From: Halobacillus hunanensis
GTDB taxonomy: Bacteria > Bacillota > Bacilli > Bacillales > Halobacillaceae
Direction: 5' to 3'
Assembly: GCF_900166655.1 (NCBI RefSeq)
Contig: NZ_FVZB01000006.1
Span: 1-64,000 of the forward strand
DNA: 64,000 nucleotides
Shown: positions 19,245 to 27,854 of the stretch, in pieces
How positions within the stretch are numbered: position 1 is the stretch's first letter
Layout: each line of letters opens with the position of its first letter
Program-made: the position numbers and the translations under genes
Notes under the pieces: generated by a model
The model's database searches: none
Told to the model about the DNA's origin: nothing
The model's input: only the letters and a program-made list of their open reading frames with translations

Positions 19245-20635
19245 ACTGATCCTCCTAATACGGATAACATGGGCCTGAGCTTGACAGCTGTTTCCTCGTA
19301 TTCCGCATCAGGGTTGGAATCTTCCACGACCCCGCACCCAGCAAATAAAGAAGCTTCATCCTGCTGAAGAAGTGCGGAACGAATTGCTACCGCAAACTCC
19401 CCGTTATTATGCCCGTCAAACCAGCCAATCGGGCCTGCATACCAGCCGCGGTTTAACACTTCATGTTTCCTGATATAGTCTACTGATTGCTTCTGAGGCA
19501 TGCCGCCGAGTGCTGGAGTCGGATGCAGCTTCTCTACAACATCAAGCAGTGTATATCCCTGTTCAAGAGTAGCTGTGACAGGGGTATATAAATGCTGTAA
19601 GTTACGAAGCGGATAAACGACTGGTGCACTAGGAATTTCGACATTGTAACAGCATGCTTCAACGGCTTCCCGAATCATCTGAACCACAAAATCGTGCTCC
19701 TGCCGGTTTTTTGGATCATTCAGAAGCTGCTGACTAAAGAGGTAATCCTCTTTTTCATCCTTGCCGCGTGGAATTGTTCCTGCTAAACATGTAGAGACCA
19801 ATTCCTGGTTCTCCAATTTAGCCAGCCTTTCTGGCGTTGCGCCGATAAAGTAATCTCCGCCATTTTCGAAAACGAAGATGTAACTATTTTCTTGTGTTTC
19901 GCATAATTCCTCCACAATTGCGGCCAACTCAGCTGAGGAGTCAAATTTCACACGCAGTTCCCTGGCAAGCACAACTTTCCCCAATTTTCCTTGCTTAATG
20001 TCATCAGTAGCTTGCTTGACGCTTTGCTTCCACTTTTCCGCTTCCATCTCCGTTAAACCCGTTTGCTTAGGAAGTTTATGTTCTTGACGATCACCATGTA
20101 AAAGCTGCTGTTGATGCTCATCTATTTGGCGTATAATCTGCTGTTTATGATCTTCCTCAAAAACAAGCAAATTCGTAGTCAAATACGATTTCGAACCTTT
20201 ATTCGTTAACAAATAGGCTGGGACTGTCATTTGACTGTCAGGAAAGCCCTCCCATGGGGTTGAATTGTTTTGATTGGCATCAAAGCTAAATCCTCCCAAA
20301 GCGACAAGACCAGTTCCTTTTTCATAGTGAGGATCGTACACTTGTGCCTCGTCCAGTAGTTCATTCCACGTTGATTCTATCTTCCTAAATCGATTCGGAT
20401 GCGCTGCAATCATCTTATGGGCCGCACCTACCCCTGCCATCGTAAAATCCTCATCTGCACTTTTCCAAAATAAACGATGACGATCGACCTTCTGCGCTCG
20501 ATCTAAGAAAGAAAAAGCATTTGTATATTCTATTTCATTCACAAAACTGATAAGTTGCGGTTTGCTTTCATCAGTCGCCTTATTAATCGCTCCCTCAACA
20601 ATTTCATCTATTTGAGGTACTTTTATATGAAGCAT
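19241..20635 (-). CDS. menF: isochorismate synthase
   Basis: 464 residues, chorismate-binding fold. It commits chorismate to menaquinone. C-terminal signatures: GKVVLARELRV, FIGATPERLAKL, STCLAGTIPRG, HPTPALGGMPQ, and GWYAGPIGWFDGHNNGEFAVAIRSA. The start is ATG 20635 with GGGAGGA upstream; the earlier GTG lies inside that ribosome-binding site. First gene of the six-gene men operon. Confidence 0.96.
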   Translation of the reverse strand: MLHIKVPQIDEIVEGAINKATDESKPQLISFVNEIEYTNAFSFLDRAQKVDRHRLFWKSADEDFTMAGVGAAHKMIAAHPNRFRKIESTWNELLDEAQVYDPHYEKGTGLVALGGFSFDANQNNSTPWEGFPDSQMTVPAYLLTNKGSKSYLTTNLLVFEEDHKQQIIRQIDEHQQQLLHGDRQEHKLPKQTGLTEMEAEKWKQSVKQATDDIKQGKLGKVVLARELRVKFDSSAELAAIVEELCETQENSYIFVFENGGDYFIGATPERLAKLENQELVSTCLAGTIPRGKDEKEDYLFSQQLLNDPKNRQEHDFVVQMIREAVEACCYNVEIPSAPVVYPLRNLQHLYTPVTATLEQGYTLLDVVEKLHPTPALGGMPQKQSVDYIRKHEVLNRGWYAGPIGWFDGHNNGEFAVAIRSALLQQDEASLFAGCGVVEDSNPDAEYEETAVKLRPMLSVLGGSV

Positions 20636-20668
20636 TAAAATTCCTCCCACCCCAGTTTGGGACGTTGC

Positions 20669-20674
20669 ATTATA
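20669..20674 (-). promoter_or_regulatory. probable -10 of the men operon
   Basis: Perfect TATAAT on the minus strand, 34 bases before menF. No good -35 at 16-18 bases, so an activator or a different start is possible. Confidence 0.4.
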
Positions 20675-20806
20675 TTAAGATAATAACTCAATCATTTTTA
20701 ATAAACGATGAATACCCTCTTCTATTTTATTCTCTTTTTTCTCTTGACTCAAGAAATCTTCATCGGTTCTTGCATATTCTTACAAGGATTGACACCAGAG
20801 GACTGT

Positions 20807-20834
20807 TTGCCTAAACTTAAGTTGATATTATATT
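20807..20834 (+). promoter_or_regulatory. probable menA promoter
   Basis: TTGCCT (20807-20812), a 16-base spacer and TATATT (20829-20834), about 30 bases before the menA start. Confidence 0.45.
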
Positions 20835-20864
20835 ACTAGTTTAAATACAAGGGAGATGACACCC

Positions 20865-21812
20865 ATGAGTTCTGTTTCAAATCAAAATATGAGAACTTCC
20901 TTGAATGAACGTGACGGATTTCAAGTTTGGTGGAGGTTATTACGTCCCCATACGTTAACCGCTGCTTTCGTTCCTGTATTCGTAGGGACGATGCTTGCTG
21001 CTCTTGATCATGGGATTCATCTTGGATTATTTGCCGCTATGCTTTTCGCCTCGATTTTAATTCAGGCGGCCACTAATATGTTTAACGAATACTACGATTT
21101 CGTCAGGGGATTAGACAACGAGAAGTCTGTTGGAATAGGCGGTACCATTGTACGAGATGGAATCCAACCGCGAACTGTATTAACCTTAGCCATAAGCTTC
21201 CTTGCAGTGGCGACATTGCTTGGCGTTTATATCTGTGCTTCTTCCAGCTGGTGGGTGGCCGTGATCGGTCTCGTATCCATGCTGTTAGGTTATCTTTACT
21301 CAGGCGGCCCTTACCCAATCGCTTATACTCCATTAGGTGAACTAGCAGCAGGATTGTTCATGGGGACAATCATTGTTGCCATAAGTTATTATATCCAATC
21401 ATTAAGTATATCATGGGAAGTCATCGTAATCTCAGTTCCGATAGCGATTTTTATTGGAGCGATCAATCTCTCAAATAATATTCGTGATCGTGTCGGAGAT
21501 GCTGAAAACGGCCGTAAGACATTAGCTATATTATTCGGCCATCATGGGGCTGTCCGTTTCTTGCTCAGTCTTTATGTGGTCGCGTATGGGCTGACTTTAA
21601 TGCTCATCGCATTAGGGATGCTTCCGATCTGGTCACTCCTTACATTGCTTAGCATAAGAAAAGGTACCCAATCTATACAAGGATTCGCTGGTGAGAAATC
21701 CCCACTAGAAATGATGCCAGCCATGAAGGCGACTGCACAGACCAATACCTTTTACGGTATGTTACTTGGAATTTCGCTTCTTTTACAACTGTTAATCCCT
21801 TTTTCTTTTTAA
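20865..21812 (+). CDS. menA: 1,4-dihydroxy-2-naphthoate polyprenyltransferase
   Basis: 315 residues, UbiA superfamily, about eight or nine membrane segments. It attaches the polyprenyl tail to DHNA at the membrane. First Asp-rich motif NMFNEYYDFVRGLDNE, second motif NNIRDRVGDAENGRKTLA. The start is ATG 20865, with AAGGGAG 9 bases upstream; the in-frame ATG at 20856 abuts the ribosome-binding site. Divergent from menF. Confidence 0.96.
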   Translation: MSSVSNQNMRTSLNERDGFQVWWRLLRPHTLTAAFVPVFVGTMLAALDHGIHLGLFAAMLFASILIQAATNMFNEYYDFVRGLDNEKSVGIGGTIVRDGIQPRTVLTLAISFLAVATLLGVYICASSSWWVAVIGLVSMLLGYLYSGGPYPIAYTPLGELAAGLFMGTIIVAISYYIQSLSISWEVIVISVPIAIFIGAINLSNNIRDRVGDAENGRKTLAILFGHHGAVRFLLSLYVVAYGLTLMLIALGMLPIWSLLTLLSIRKGTQSIQGFAGEKSPLEMMPAMKATAQTNTFYGMLLGISLLLQLLIPFSF

Positions 21813-21835
21813 AAATGGAAGGCAACTTTAAGACA

Positions 21836-21866
21836 ACCCGGACAGCTTCTTGAGTCCGGGTTTTTT
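21836..21866 (+). terminator. menA terminator
   Basis: ACCCGGAC / GTCCGGGT stem followed by TTTTTT. Confidence 0.9.
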
Positions 21867-21951
21867 GATTTTAGGATAAGCTGAAATCACCTCATATTTA
21901 TGTATGTTTGATATTATGAAATCAGGGAATGAAAAGTAAAGGATGATAAAA

Positions 21952-22347
21952 ATGGATATATCTATACAAAACACATTAATGGAAGCGCTAGGAATGGAAG
22001 TCATCGAAGCGACACCAGAGAAAGTTACCCTTAAAATGCCTGTCGACCATCGAACACATCAACCGATGGGTTTTCTTCATGGGGGAGCAAGCGTAGCACT
22101 GGCTGAATCTGCTGCAAGCATTGGGTCCTTTTTAAATATTGACCCCGAACATCAGCAGATTTTTGGAATTGAAATCAATGCTAACCATATAAAAAGTGTA
22201 CGTTCCGGCATTGTTTATGGCACTGCTATCCCTCATCATCGGGGAAGAACAACTATGGTTTGGGAAATCCGGATAGAAGATGAAGACCAACAATTGATCT
22301 CTATTTCAAGGTGTACAGTCGGGGTCGTTCTCCGTCAGAATTCCTAG
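21952..22347 (+). CDS. menI: hotdog-fold thioesterase, MenI-like (PaaI/YuxO family)
   Basis: 131 residues, single hotdog domain with the signature GFLHGGASVALAESAAS (active-site Glu region), GIEINANHIKS and the final SRCTVGVV strand. It most resembles YuxO-type DHNA-CoA hydrolases, which release DHNA for MenA. Its position directly after menA supports this, but PaaI-family substrates vary. The start is ATG 21952, spaced 9 bases from AAAGGA; an in-frame ATG at 21943 is too close to it. Confidence 0.75.
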   Translation: MDISIQNTLMEALGMEVIEATPEKVTLKMPVDHRTHQPMGFLHGGASVALAESAASIGSFLNIDPEHQQIFGIEINANHIKSVRSGIVYGTAIPHHRGRTTMVWEIRIEDEDQQLISISRCTVGVVLRQNS

Positions 22348-22376
22348 CTGCTTCCCACTAAATTAGGAGTGAAAGT

Positions 22377-22745
22377 ATGTTAACTGATAAACAGTTGAAT
22401 AAATTCAAACAGCAGCTCGAAGCTATGAAAGAAGAAGCAGAAGAAGAGTTGACTGCATTTCAAAACCAACAGAAAAATAGTGAAGATCCTAACGATATGG
22501 AAGGTGAACTCTCCAGTGTGGCTGACCATCCTGGAGATCTTGGAACTTCACAATTTGAAAAAGAGAAAGACTATACACTTTATGAACAAACTCGAGAGAA
22601 GCTAAAAGAAATTAATGCTGCTCTTGACCGAATTAAAGATGGGCGTTATGGAAAAAGTGAAAAGTCTGGAGAGCCTATCCCAATCGAACGCCTCAAAGCC
22701 ATGCCTACAGCAAGAATGACCGTAGCTGAAGCAGAAGAAAGATGA
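22377..22745 (+). CDS. yteA: TraR/DksA-like protein of the YteA type, zinc finger lost
   Basis: 122 residues. N-terminal coiled coil (about 1-35), a DksA-like middle (VADHPGDLGTSQFEKEKDYTL) and the tail of the zinc-finger region (RYGKSEKSGEPIPIERLKAMP). None of the four Zn cysteines remain; there is no Cys in the protein. B. subtilis YteA near menA is also cysteine-poor. Soluble; may bind RNA polymerase, but nothing in the sequence proves it. AGGAG lies 7 bases before the ATG. Confidence 0.82.
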   Translation: MLTDKQLNKFKQQLEAMKEEAEEELTAFQNQQKNSEDPNDMEGELSSVADHPGDLGTSQFEKEKDYTLYEQTREKLKEINAALDRIKDGRYGKSEKSGEPIPIERLKAMPTARMTVAEAEER

Positions 22746-22747
22746 AA

Positions 22748-22778
22748 AAGGAGAGCGTTCCATACGCTCTCCTTCATA
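22748..22778 (+). terminator. yteA terminator
   Basis: GGAGAGCG / CGCTCTCC stem (22750-22772) followed by TTCATAT, right after the stop. Confidence 0.75.
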
Positions 22779-22824
22779 TATTGATAATCTCCGTATTTAT
22801 TATGGAGAAACTATCCGTTTCCCA

Positions 22825-23421
22825 TTAAGCAGCAGAAGAGGTCTTAACCCGCTTCTGCTCAATCCACGGCTTAAGCTTAATAAACAGCGGGATAAATAAT
22901 ACTCCAACAATTACCCCTTTAAGAGCATTGAAGGGAAGAACCGCTCCAACAACCGTCACCCATTTTACTTGAGCAGACATTGTTTCCCACCCCATAAACC
23001 AGCTATAAGCAGGTAAGAACAGAAAATAATTGAGGACACTCATCCCTATTGCCATGATGACAGAACCTGTTACTAACCCTGAGACAAGACTTTTAACGTT
23101 CTTGAATTTATGATAGAACAACGCAACGGGCACGATGAATAAAACACCAGCCAGGAAGTTAGCGACAACACCGACAGGGTCAGCAGCCCCTGTATAAATA
23201 AGATAAAGTGTATTTTTTAATCCTTCAACAATTATCCCAGCTGCCGGTGTGAACAAAATGGCAGCAACAAGTGCAGGAACTTCACTAAAATCAACTTTCA
23301 AGTATTGAGGAAGCATGGGTAACGGAAAATTTAGCAACATCAAAACCATCGAAATGCTTCCAAACAGCGATAATATAATTAACTTTAACAACTTTGATGA
23401 TTGACCTGTGTACTGGTTCAT
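22825..23421 (-). CDS. ribU: riboflavin transporter RibU (ECF S-component)
   Basis: 198 residues, about six hydrophobic segments. It has the RibU-type LKVDFSEVPALVAAILF motif of riboflavin-binding S-components and an EGLKNTLYLIYTGAADPVG loop. Works with the general ECF energising module, which is not in this window. The start is ATG 23421 behind GGAGGAGG. Directly controlled by the FMN riboswitch upstream. Confidence 0.93.
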   Translation of the reverse strand: MNQYTGQSSKLLKLIILSLFGSISMVLMLLNFPLPMLPQYLKVDFSEVPALVAAILFTPAAGIIVEGLKNTLYLIYTGAADPVGVVANFLAGVLFIVPVALFYHKFKNVKSLVSGLVTGSVIMAIGMSVLNYFLFLPAYSWFMGWETMSAQVKWVTVVGAVLPFNALKGVIVGVLFIPLFIKLKPWIEQKRVKTSSAA

Positions 23422-23496
23422 CAACAACCTCCTCCATCTTTTGCATCGATTCAAAATCCCAGATGAAGGTTAGCGAAAGACATACACCCATATAAA

Positions 23497-23524
23497 AACC
23501 CTTAAGCTCTCGAGACTTAAGGAT
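23497..23524 (-). terminator. terminator of the FMN riboswitch
   Basis: CCTTAAG ... CTTAAGG followed by GTTTTTAT on the minus strand, between aptamer and ribU. It is the expected expression platform. Confidence 0.75.
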
Positions 23525-23581
23525 AGAGGTTTGTCCATAGGAAAGTTAAGGCGGAGTTCAATACCTGCCGTTTTCGCTTGA

Positions 23582-23727
23582 CATCTTCTCCCATCCAGAC
23601 TTTAACTGTCGGTCCCGGAGTTACACCAGGTCCACCGTTAAGTTTAATACTTAACGGGTCACGGACTTAGAATACTTCTCACGTATTCCTTACCGTCGGT
23701 CGGGAATTGCACCCTGCCCCGAAGATT
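23582..23727 (-). promoter_or_regulatory. FMN riboswitch (RFN element)
   Basis: The minus strand shows the RFN core in order: CTTCGGGGCAGGGTG, AATTCCCGACC, GGCGGTAA-like ACGGTAAGG, AGTCCGTGACCC, GGTGGACCTGGTG, CCGGGACCGACAGT, AAGTCTGGATGGGAGAAGA. FMN binding in this class terminates transcription, here of ribU. Confidence 0.97.
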
Positions 23728-23802
23728 TGAATCGATATTATATTTTTATTAATTTTACAAAAGAATGCGGAGAATTGCAACAATATTTGCTTATATGACT
23801 TT

Positions 23803-24276
23803 CTAATCACTAAGTTCAAGTTCTATTATAATCGTTTCGCCTTTTATAACATGAGATTTTGAGGTATAGAAGAACTGAGCAACCTTATTACGATTCATAA
23901 TCACGATAGGAGAAGCAAGACTAGTAAGTTCTCGACTTACTTTTGCTAAATCGAAAGTGATCAGGGATTCACCCGTGGAGACATGACCTTTCTCTTTTAT
24001 TTTGGTTTCGAACCCTTCACCTTCGAGGTCTTCAGTATCAATTCCAACTTGAATTAACAGTTCAACACCCGTATCCGTTAATAGGTTTACAGCATGTTTG
24101 GTTGGAAATATTTGAGTGACTTCACCGGATACAGGAGCAACCATTTCTCCATCAGTCGGTTCAATTGCTATACCTTCTCCCATCATTTTGTTAGAAAATT
24201 TTTGTTTGGGAATATCGGCAAGCTGCATCAATTTACCGGAGAAAGGACTACTAACCCTAACTATTTTCTTATTCAC
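23803..24276 (-). CDS. PTS glucose-IIA-like protein lacking the phospho-acceptor histidine
   Basis: 157 residues, the length of a free-standing IIA-Glc (Crr) domain. Family landmarks: SPFSGKLMQLADIP, NKMMGEGIAIEP, APVSGEVTQIFPTKHAV (supporting His61) and GVELLIQVGIDT. The phosphorylated His of the family (H in LxxHxGIDT) is Gln76 (codon CAA). It therefore cannot be phosphorylated in the normal way and may be regulatory or degenerate. It starts 22 bases after the GltS-like gene and is probably in the same transcript. No EI, HPr or EIIBC genes nearby. Confidence 0.88.
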   Translation of the reverse strand: MNKKIVRVSSPFSGKLMQLADIPKQKFSNKMMGEGIAIEPTDGEMVAPVSGEVTQIFPTKHAVNLLTDTGVELLIQVGIDTEDLEGEGFETKIKEKGHVSTGESLITFDLAKVSRELTSLASPIVIMNRNKVAQFFYTSKSHVIKGETIIIELELSD

Positions 24277-24298
24277 ACTAACTCCCCCTCTATAGCAA

Positions 24299-25894
24299 TT
24301 ATGATTCTACTACTTCTGCTGATGGAAAGATATCCTCTAATGATTGAAGACGCCCATGTTCATCACGATAAACAATATGTTTGCGTTCAAATTTAGTTGG
24401 ACAGTCAATTCCGACAGCTGCCGCAAGATTGTATAGACCGTCCCTTAATGAAAGTACATAGTTACAAGTACGGAACGACTTTTCTTCTACAATTAAAGCT
24501 TTTTGAAGATTGGGATTTGTCGTAGCCACTCCAACTGGACAATTGTTTGTATGACAAATCTCAGCCTGAATGCAACCTACAGAAAACATCATACCTCTGG
24601 CGATATTCACTAAATCGGCCCCCATTGCTAGAGCCATTGCTACCTTGTCAGGAGATATTAATTGACCAGATGCAAACACCTTTACACGGTCTCGTACATT
24701 ATACTTCTTCAACATATCATCTACGACAGGCAAGGCTGATTTAATGGGTAGTCCAGTGGCATCTGCAAGTTCCTGATAGGACGCTCCAGTACCTCCTTCT
24801 CCTCCATCAACTGTAATAAAATCGGGACCTTCTTGACTATCTGCCATATGTGAGACCATTTCTTCTAATTGTTCAATGTTCCCAACCACGATCTTCATTC
24901 CAATAGGCTTGCCACTTACTTCACGTAACTGCTTCATAAATTCAGACATTTCTTCATTATTCCCAAATTGGTAAAAGCGATTGGGGCTGTCTATGGACTC
25001 CCATGGTTCAACGTTGCGTATTTCGGCTATTTCAGGTGTCACCTTCGCTCCGTCAACATGTCCGCCTCTTGTTTTTGCACCCTGTGCAAGCTTTAGTTCA
25101 AACGCCTTTACTTCGTCTATTTCACTTTTCCGTTTAAATTCCTCCCATGAAAATTCGCCATCCTTCGTCCGGACACCAAATAATCCTGGTCCGATTTGGT
25201 ATATAATATCCACTCCGCCTTTAAGATGGTGATGGGACAATCCGCCTTCTCCTGTATTCATCCAAGCTCCGCCTGCTAACCCAAGCCCGGTAGACAGGGC
25301 GGTAATCGCTTTTTCACCAAGTGACCCGTAACTCATTGCAGATTGACCAATCAGTCCCTTCACCATAAAGGGATATTTACATGTATCCTGTCCAATTACG
25401 ACAGCTTCCTCATCTGGTAAATAAAATGGATTTGCTTCTTTATATGAAGAATGCTCCTTGCGTTGGAAAAGTTTATCTTTATCTATTTGATACACTTTGG
25501 TGCGAACCTTTTTTTCGTTATCGACAAGCATCTCCTCACGATGTGTCGGATACATAGCATTTTTGAGATAATAACCAGGTGCTTCAAAATCGCGTTCAGA
25601 TCCAAATCCGATTAACCTCTTATTATATTTAGCTGAAATATATGTACCCTCCATCTGATTACGGGTAAATGGTTTCCCTTCATTATCATCGTTGAACAGA
25701 TATTGCCGTAATTCGGGGCCCATTTTTTCAGTGATATATCTCATCTTTCCAAGAATAGGATAATTCCTTAAGATAGAGTGCCCTTCCTGCTTTTTGTCTC
25801 TAAACATGACTCTGATTATAAATAAAGCTATAGCTATAATGAAGGCAATAAAAACAGTTAAAATCCCTATCAATAGCAGAGCTGCTGCTTCCAC
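24299..25894 (-). CDS. FMN-binding glutamate-synthase-domain protein (YerD-like), membrane-anchored
   Basis: 531 residues. N-terminal membrane helix (about 5-28), then the glutamate synthase central/FMN domain: GQSAMSYGSLGEKAITALS, VDGGEGGTGASYQELAD (flavin phosphate) and a Cys cluster CIQAEICHTNNC (Cx5Cx4C, the GltS 3Fe-4S pattern). It lacks the glutaminase domain of true GltB, so the donor or acceptor is unknown. The start is GTG 25892-25894, as AAGGAG lies 7 bases upstream. Likely operon with the IIA-like gene. Confidence 0.85.
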   Translation of the reverse strand: MEAAALLLIGILTVFIAFIIAIALFIIRVMFRDKKQEGHSILRNYPILGKMRYITEKMGPELRQYLFNDDNEGKPFTRNQMEGTYISAKYNKRLIGFGSERDFEAPGYYLKNAMYPTHREEMLVDNEKKVRTKVYQIDKDKLFQRKEHSSYKEANPFYLPDEEAVVIGQDTCKYPFMVKGLIGQSAMSYGSLGEKAITALSTGLGLAGGAWMNTGEGGLSHHHLKGGVDIIYQIGPGLFGVRTKDGEFSWEEFKRKSEIDEVKAFELKLAQGAKTRGGHVDGAKVTPEIAEIRNVEPWESIDSPNRFYQFGNNEEMSEFMKQLREVSGKPIGMKIVVGNIEQLEEMVSHMADSQEGPDFITVDGGEGGTGASYQELADATGLPIKSALPVVDDMLKKYNVRDRVKVFASGQLISPDKVAMALAMGADLVNIARGMMFSVGCIQAEICHTNNCPVGVATTNPNLQKALIVEEKSFRTCNYVLSLRDGLYNLAAAVGIDCPTKFERKHIVYRDEHGRLQSLEDIFPSAEVVES

Positions 25895-25983
25895 AAAATC
25901 ACTCCTTCGCATGTAAATCATTCAATCGTTCCTAGTTTCATATACCACTTTTTCCTTGCTCTCAATCATTTTTTCAGCATAAG

Positions 25984-26011
25984 AAAAACCCTGGCTATAA
26001 GCCAGAGTTTG
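25984..26011 (-). terminator. terminator of the M42 peptidase gene
   Basis: ACTCTGGC / GCCAGGGT stem followed by TTTTTC on the minus strand, just past the stop. Confidence 0.8.
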
Positions 26012-26015
26012 GTAG

Positions 26016-27074
26016 TTAATCTTCTAAAGGATTTAAGCTTTCCTTACCAGTCAAATTCGCAATCATATCAACTAATAGGTCGATTTCTTCCTCCATATCT
26101 TTGATACTGACTGTCTCCACAGGTGAGTGCATGTAGCGTAACGGAAGAGATACTAGACTAACGGGAACACCTTGTCCAGTCAGACGCATTCGGTCCGCAT
26201 CAGTACCAGTCATTCGTGGCGTTAATTCATATTGCAGTCCAAGGTTTAATGAGGACGCGCTCCTCTCAAGCAGCTGATTGATTTTCCGATTTATAGGAGC
26301 CCCTTTAGCTAAGACAGGACCGCCCTCGAGGCGAACATCCCCATATTTATTTTTATTTACACCAGGATAATCAGTGGCGAAGGTCACGTCACAAGCGATA
26401 GCCATCGTCGGTTGAATGCCTGCTGCCGCAAAATACGCGCCTCCCATGTTGGTTTCTTCGTTAACTGTACTAGCAGCATAAACTCCTACGTTAACGCTGC
26501 GTTGCGCTAGTTTTCTTAACACTTCCCCAACGATAAATTGTCCTGTGCGATTATCAAGCCCTCTTCCAGAAATATAACGATCCATCATAACTTCTGGATC
26601 ACGTTTATATACGGCTAAGTCACCGATTTGAACAAACTTCTCCATCTCCTGTTTTGATTTCGCTCCACAATCAATAAAGAGGTCTTCTAACCCGAAGTCG
26701 TCTTTTAAGCCTCCGTGATGCTGGGCGTTGACACCAATTACACCTGTAATAGAATGGCTATAGCCTAATACATTCACCTTCATCCCCACTGCAGCCTTAG
26801 GATTAATTCCGCCCATTTTATCAAAGTGGAGATACCCTTGTTCATCGATACGGTTAATCACAAGCGCAATCTCATCGCAGTGTCCGGCAAGCAGCACCTT
26901 GAATTCCGCGTCAGGATTTAACACAGCAATGACATTTCCGGCGTTATCTGTCTTTATTTCATCGGCATAAGCTTTCATTTCTTTCATCCATGATTTTTGA
27001 ATCTCCATCTCCATGCTGGATGGTGATGGGGTCTTTAGCATTTGTAATAATAGATCAATTTGTTTTTTTTCCAA
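26016..27074 (-). CDS. M42-family metallo-aminopeptidase
   Basis: 352 residues, M42 (glutamyl/deblocking aminopeptidase) family, cytosolic, di-metal. Ligand regions: LAGHCDEIALV, GRGLDNRTGQF (bridging Asp), STVNEETNMGGAYF (catalytic Glu pair), ACDVTFATDYPG and LRYMHSPVETV (last His). The start is TTG 27072-27074 with GAGGAGG 9 bases upstream; no supported start lies further out. Monocistronic. Confidence 0.9.
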   Translation of the reverse strand: MEKKQIDLLLQMLKTPSPSSMEMEIQKSWMKEMKAYADEIKTDNAGNVIAVLNPDAEFKVLLAGHCDEIALVINRIDEQGYLHFDKMGGINPKAAVGMKVNVLGYSHSITGVIGVNAQHHGGLKDDFGLEDLFIDCGAKSKQEMEKFVQIGDLAVYKRDPEVMMDRYISGRGLDNRTGQFIVGEVLRKLAQRSVNVGVYAASTVNEETNMGGAYFAAAGIQPTMAIACDVTFATDYPGVNKNKYGDVRLEGGPVLAKGAPINRKINQLLERSASSLNLGLQYELTPRMTGTDADRMRLTGQGVPVSLVSLPLRYMHSPVETVSIKDMEEEIDLLVDMIANLTGKESLNPLED

Positions 27075-27208
27075 GAAAATAAACCTCCTCAAATAGTTCA
27101 CACTGTTGAAAATTATACCATTTCTCATGATTTATTAAAAAAAAGCATACTTTTTCAACATTTAGGGAAAATGAAGAGCTGTATGCATAGTAAAGGAGAG
27201 AGCATGAA

Positions 27209-27763
27209 ATGAATTTACATGAATGGTTTCAAAAAGGGATAACTCCAGACCCTTATATCGAATCGATGGAACAGAATCAGAAAAACCTTATCAAAATCTA
27301 TGATCAGTTCACGGTTCCTGAGGAAGACATGCCGTTTTTCAATAAACTAAAGGCCAAACAGCTTCTATCTATTGTCATTACGGAAGACTGGTGTGGAGAT
27401 GCCATGTTGAATGTACCGATATTTTTGCGTATAGCCGAAGTCGCAGGGATCGAGACCCGTTTTCTAAAGCGCGATGAAAACCTTGAATTGATGGACCAAT
27501 ACCTGACCAATGGAAAGTCCCGCTCCATTCCAAAGATTATTGTCATAGAAGAAAACGGAAGGGAACTATTCAATTGGGGGCCTCGTGCCCCGGAATTACA
27601 GGCATTTATCGACAACTCGATAGCCGCTCTCCCTCCAAAGGAGGCAGATGATTTTAAAGAAAAGCAACAAGAAATGCTGAAGTTTGTAACAAAGGCTTAT
27701 CGTGACAACAAAGAATTTCACTCATTCGTGTATCAAGACCTTAAAAAAACTTTTGCTAAATAA
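27209..27763 (+). CDS. thioredoxin-family protein with a single-Cys WCGD site
   Basis: 184 residues, thioredoxin fold (Thioredoxin_9-like). The active site is ITEDWCGDA (residues 57-65), keeping only the first Cys of CxxC; a cis-Pro is seen in SRSIPKIIVI. A thiol-disulfide exchange of the usual type is unlikely; monothiol or bacilliredoxin-like chemistry is possible. GGAGAG lies upstream of the ATG. Confidence 0.82.
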   Translation: MNLHEWFQKGITPDPYIESMEQNQKNLIKIYDQFTVPEEDMPFFNKLKAKQLLSIVITEDWCGDAMLNVPIFLRIAEVAGIETRFLKRDENLELMDQYLTNGKSRSIPKIIVIEENGRELFNWGPRAPELQAFIDNSIAALPPKEADDFKEKQQEMLKFVTKAYRDNKEFHSFVYQDLKKTFAK

Positions 27764-27767
27764 GAGT

Positions 27768-27797
27768 TAAGCATGCCGGCATAGGCATGCTTTCTTT
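27768..27797 (+). terminator. terminator after the thioredoxin-like gene
   Basis: AGCATGCC / GGCATGCT stem followed by TTCTTTATG. Confidence 0.7.
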
Positions 27798-27854
27798 ATG
27801 TTTGAATCTTCCTCCTGCTAGCCATACTAGTATATAAAAAGGGGCTTTATTGGT

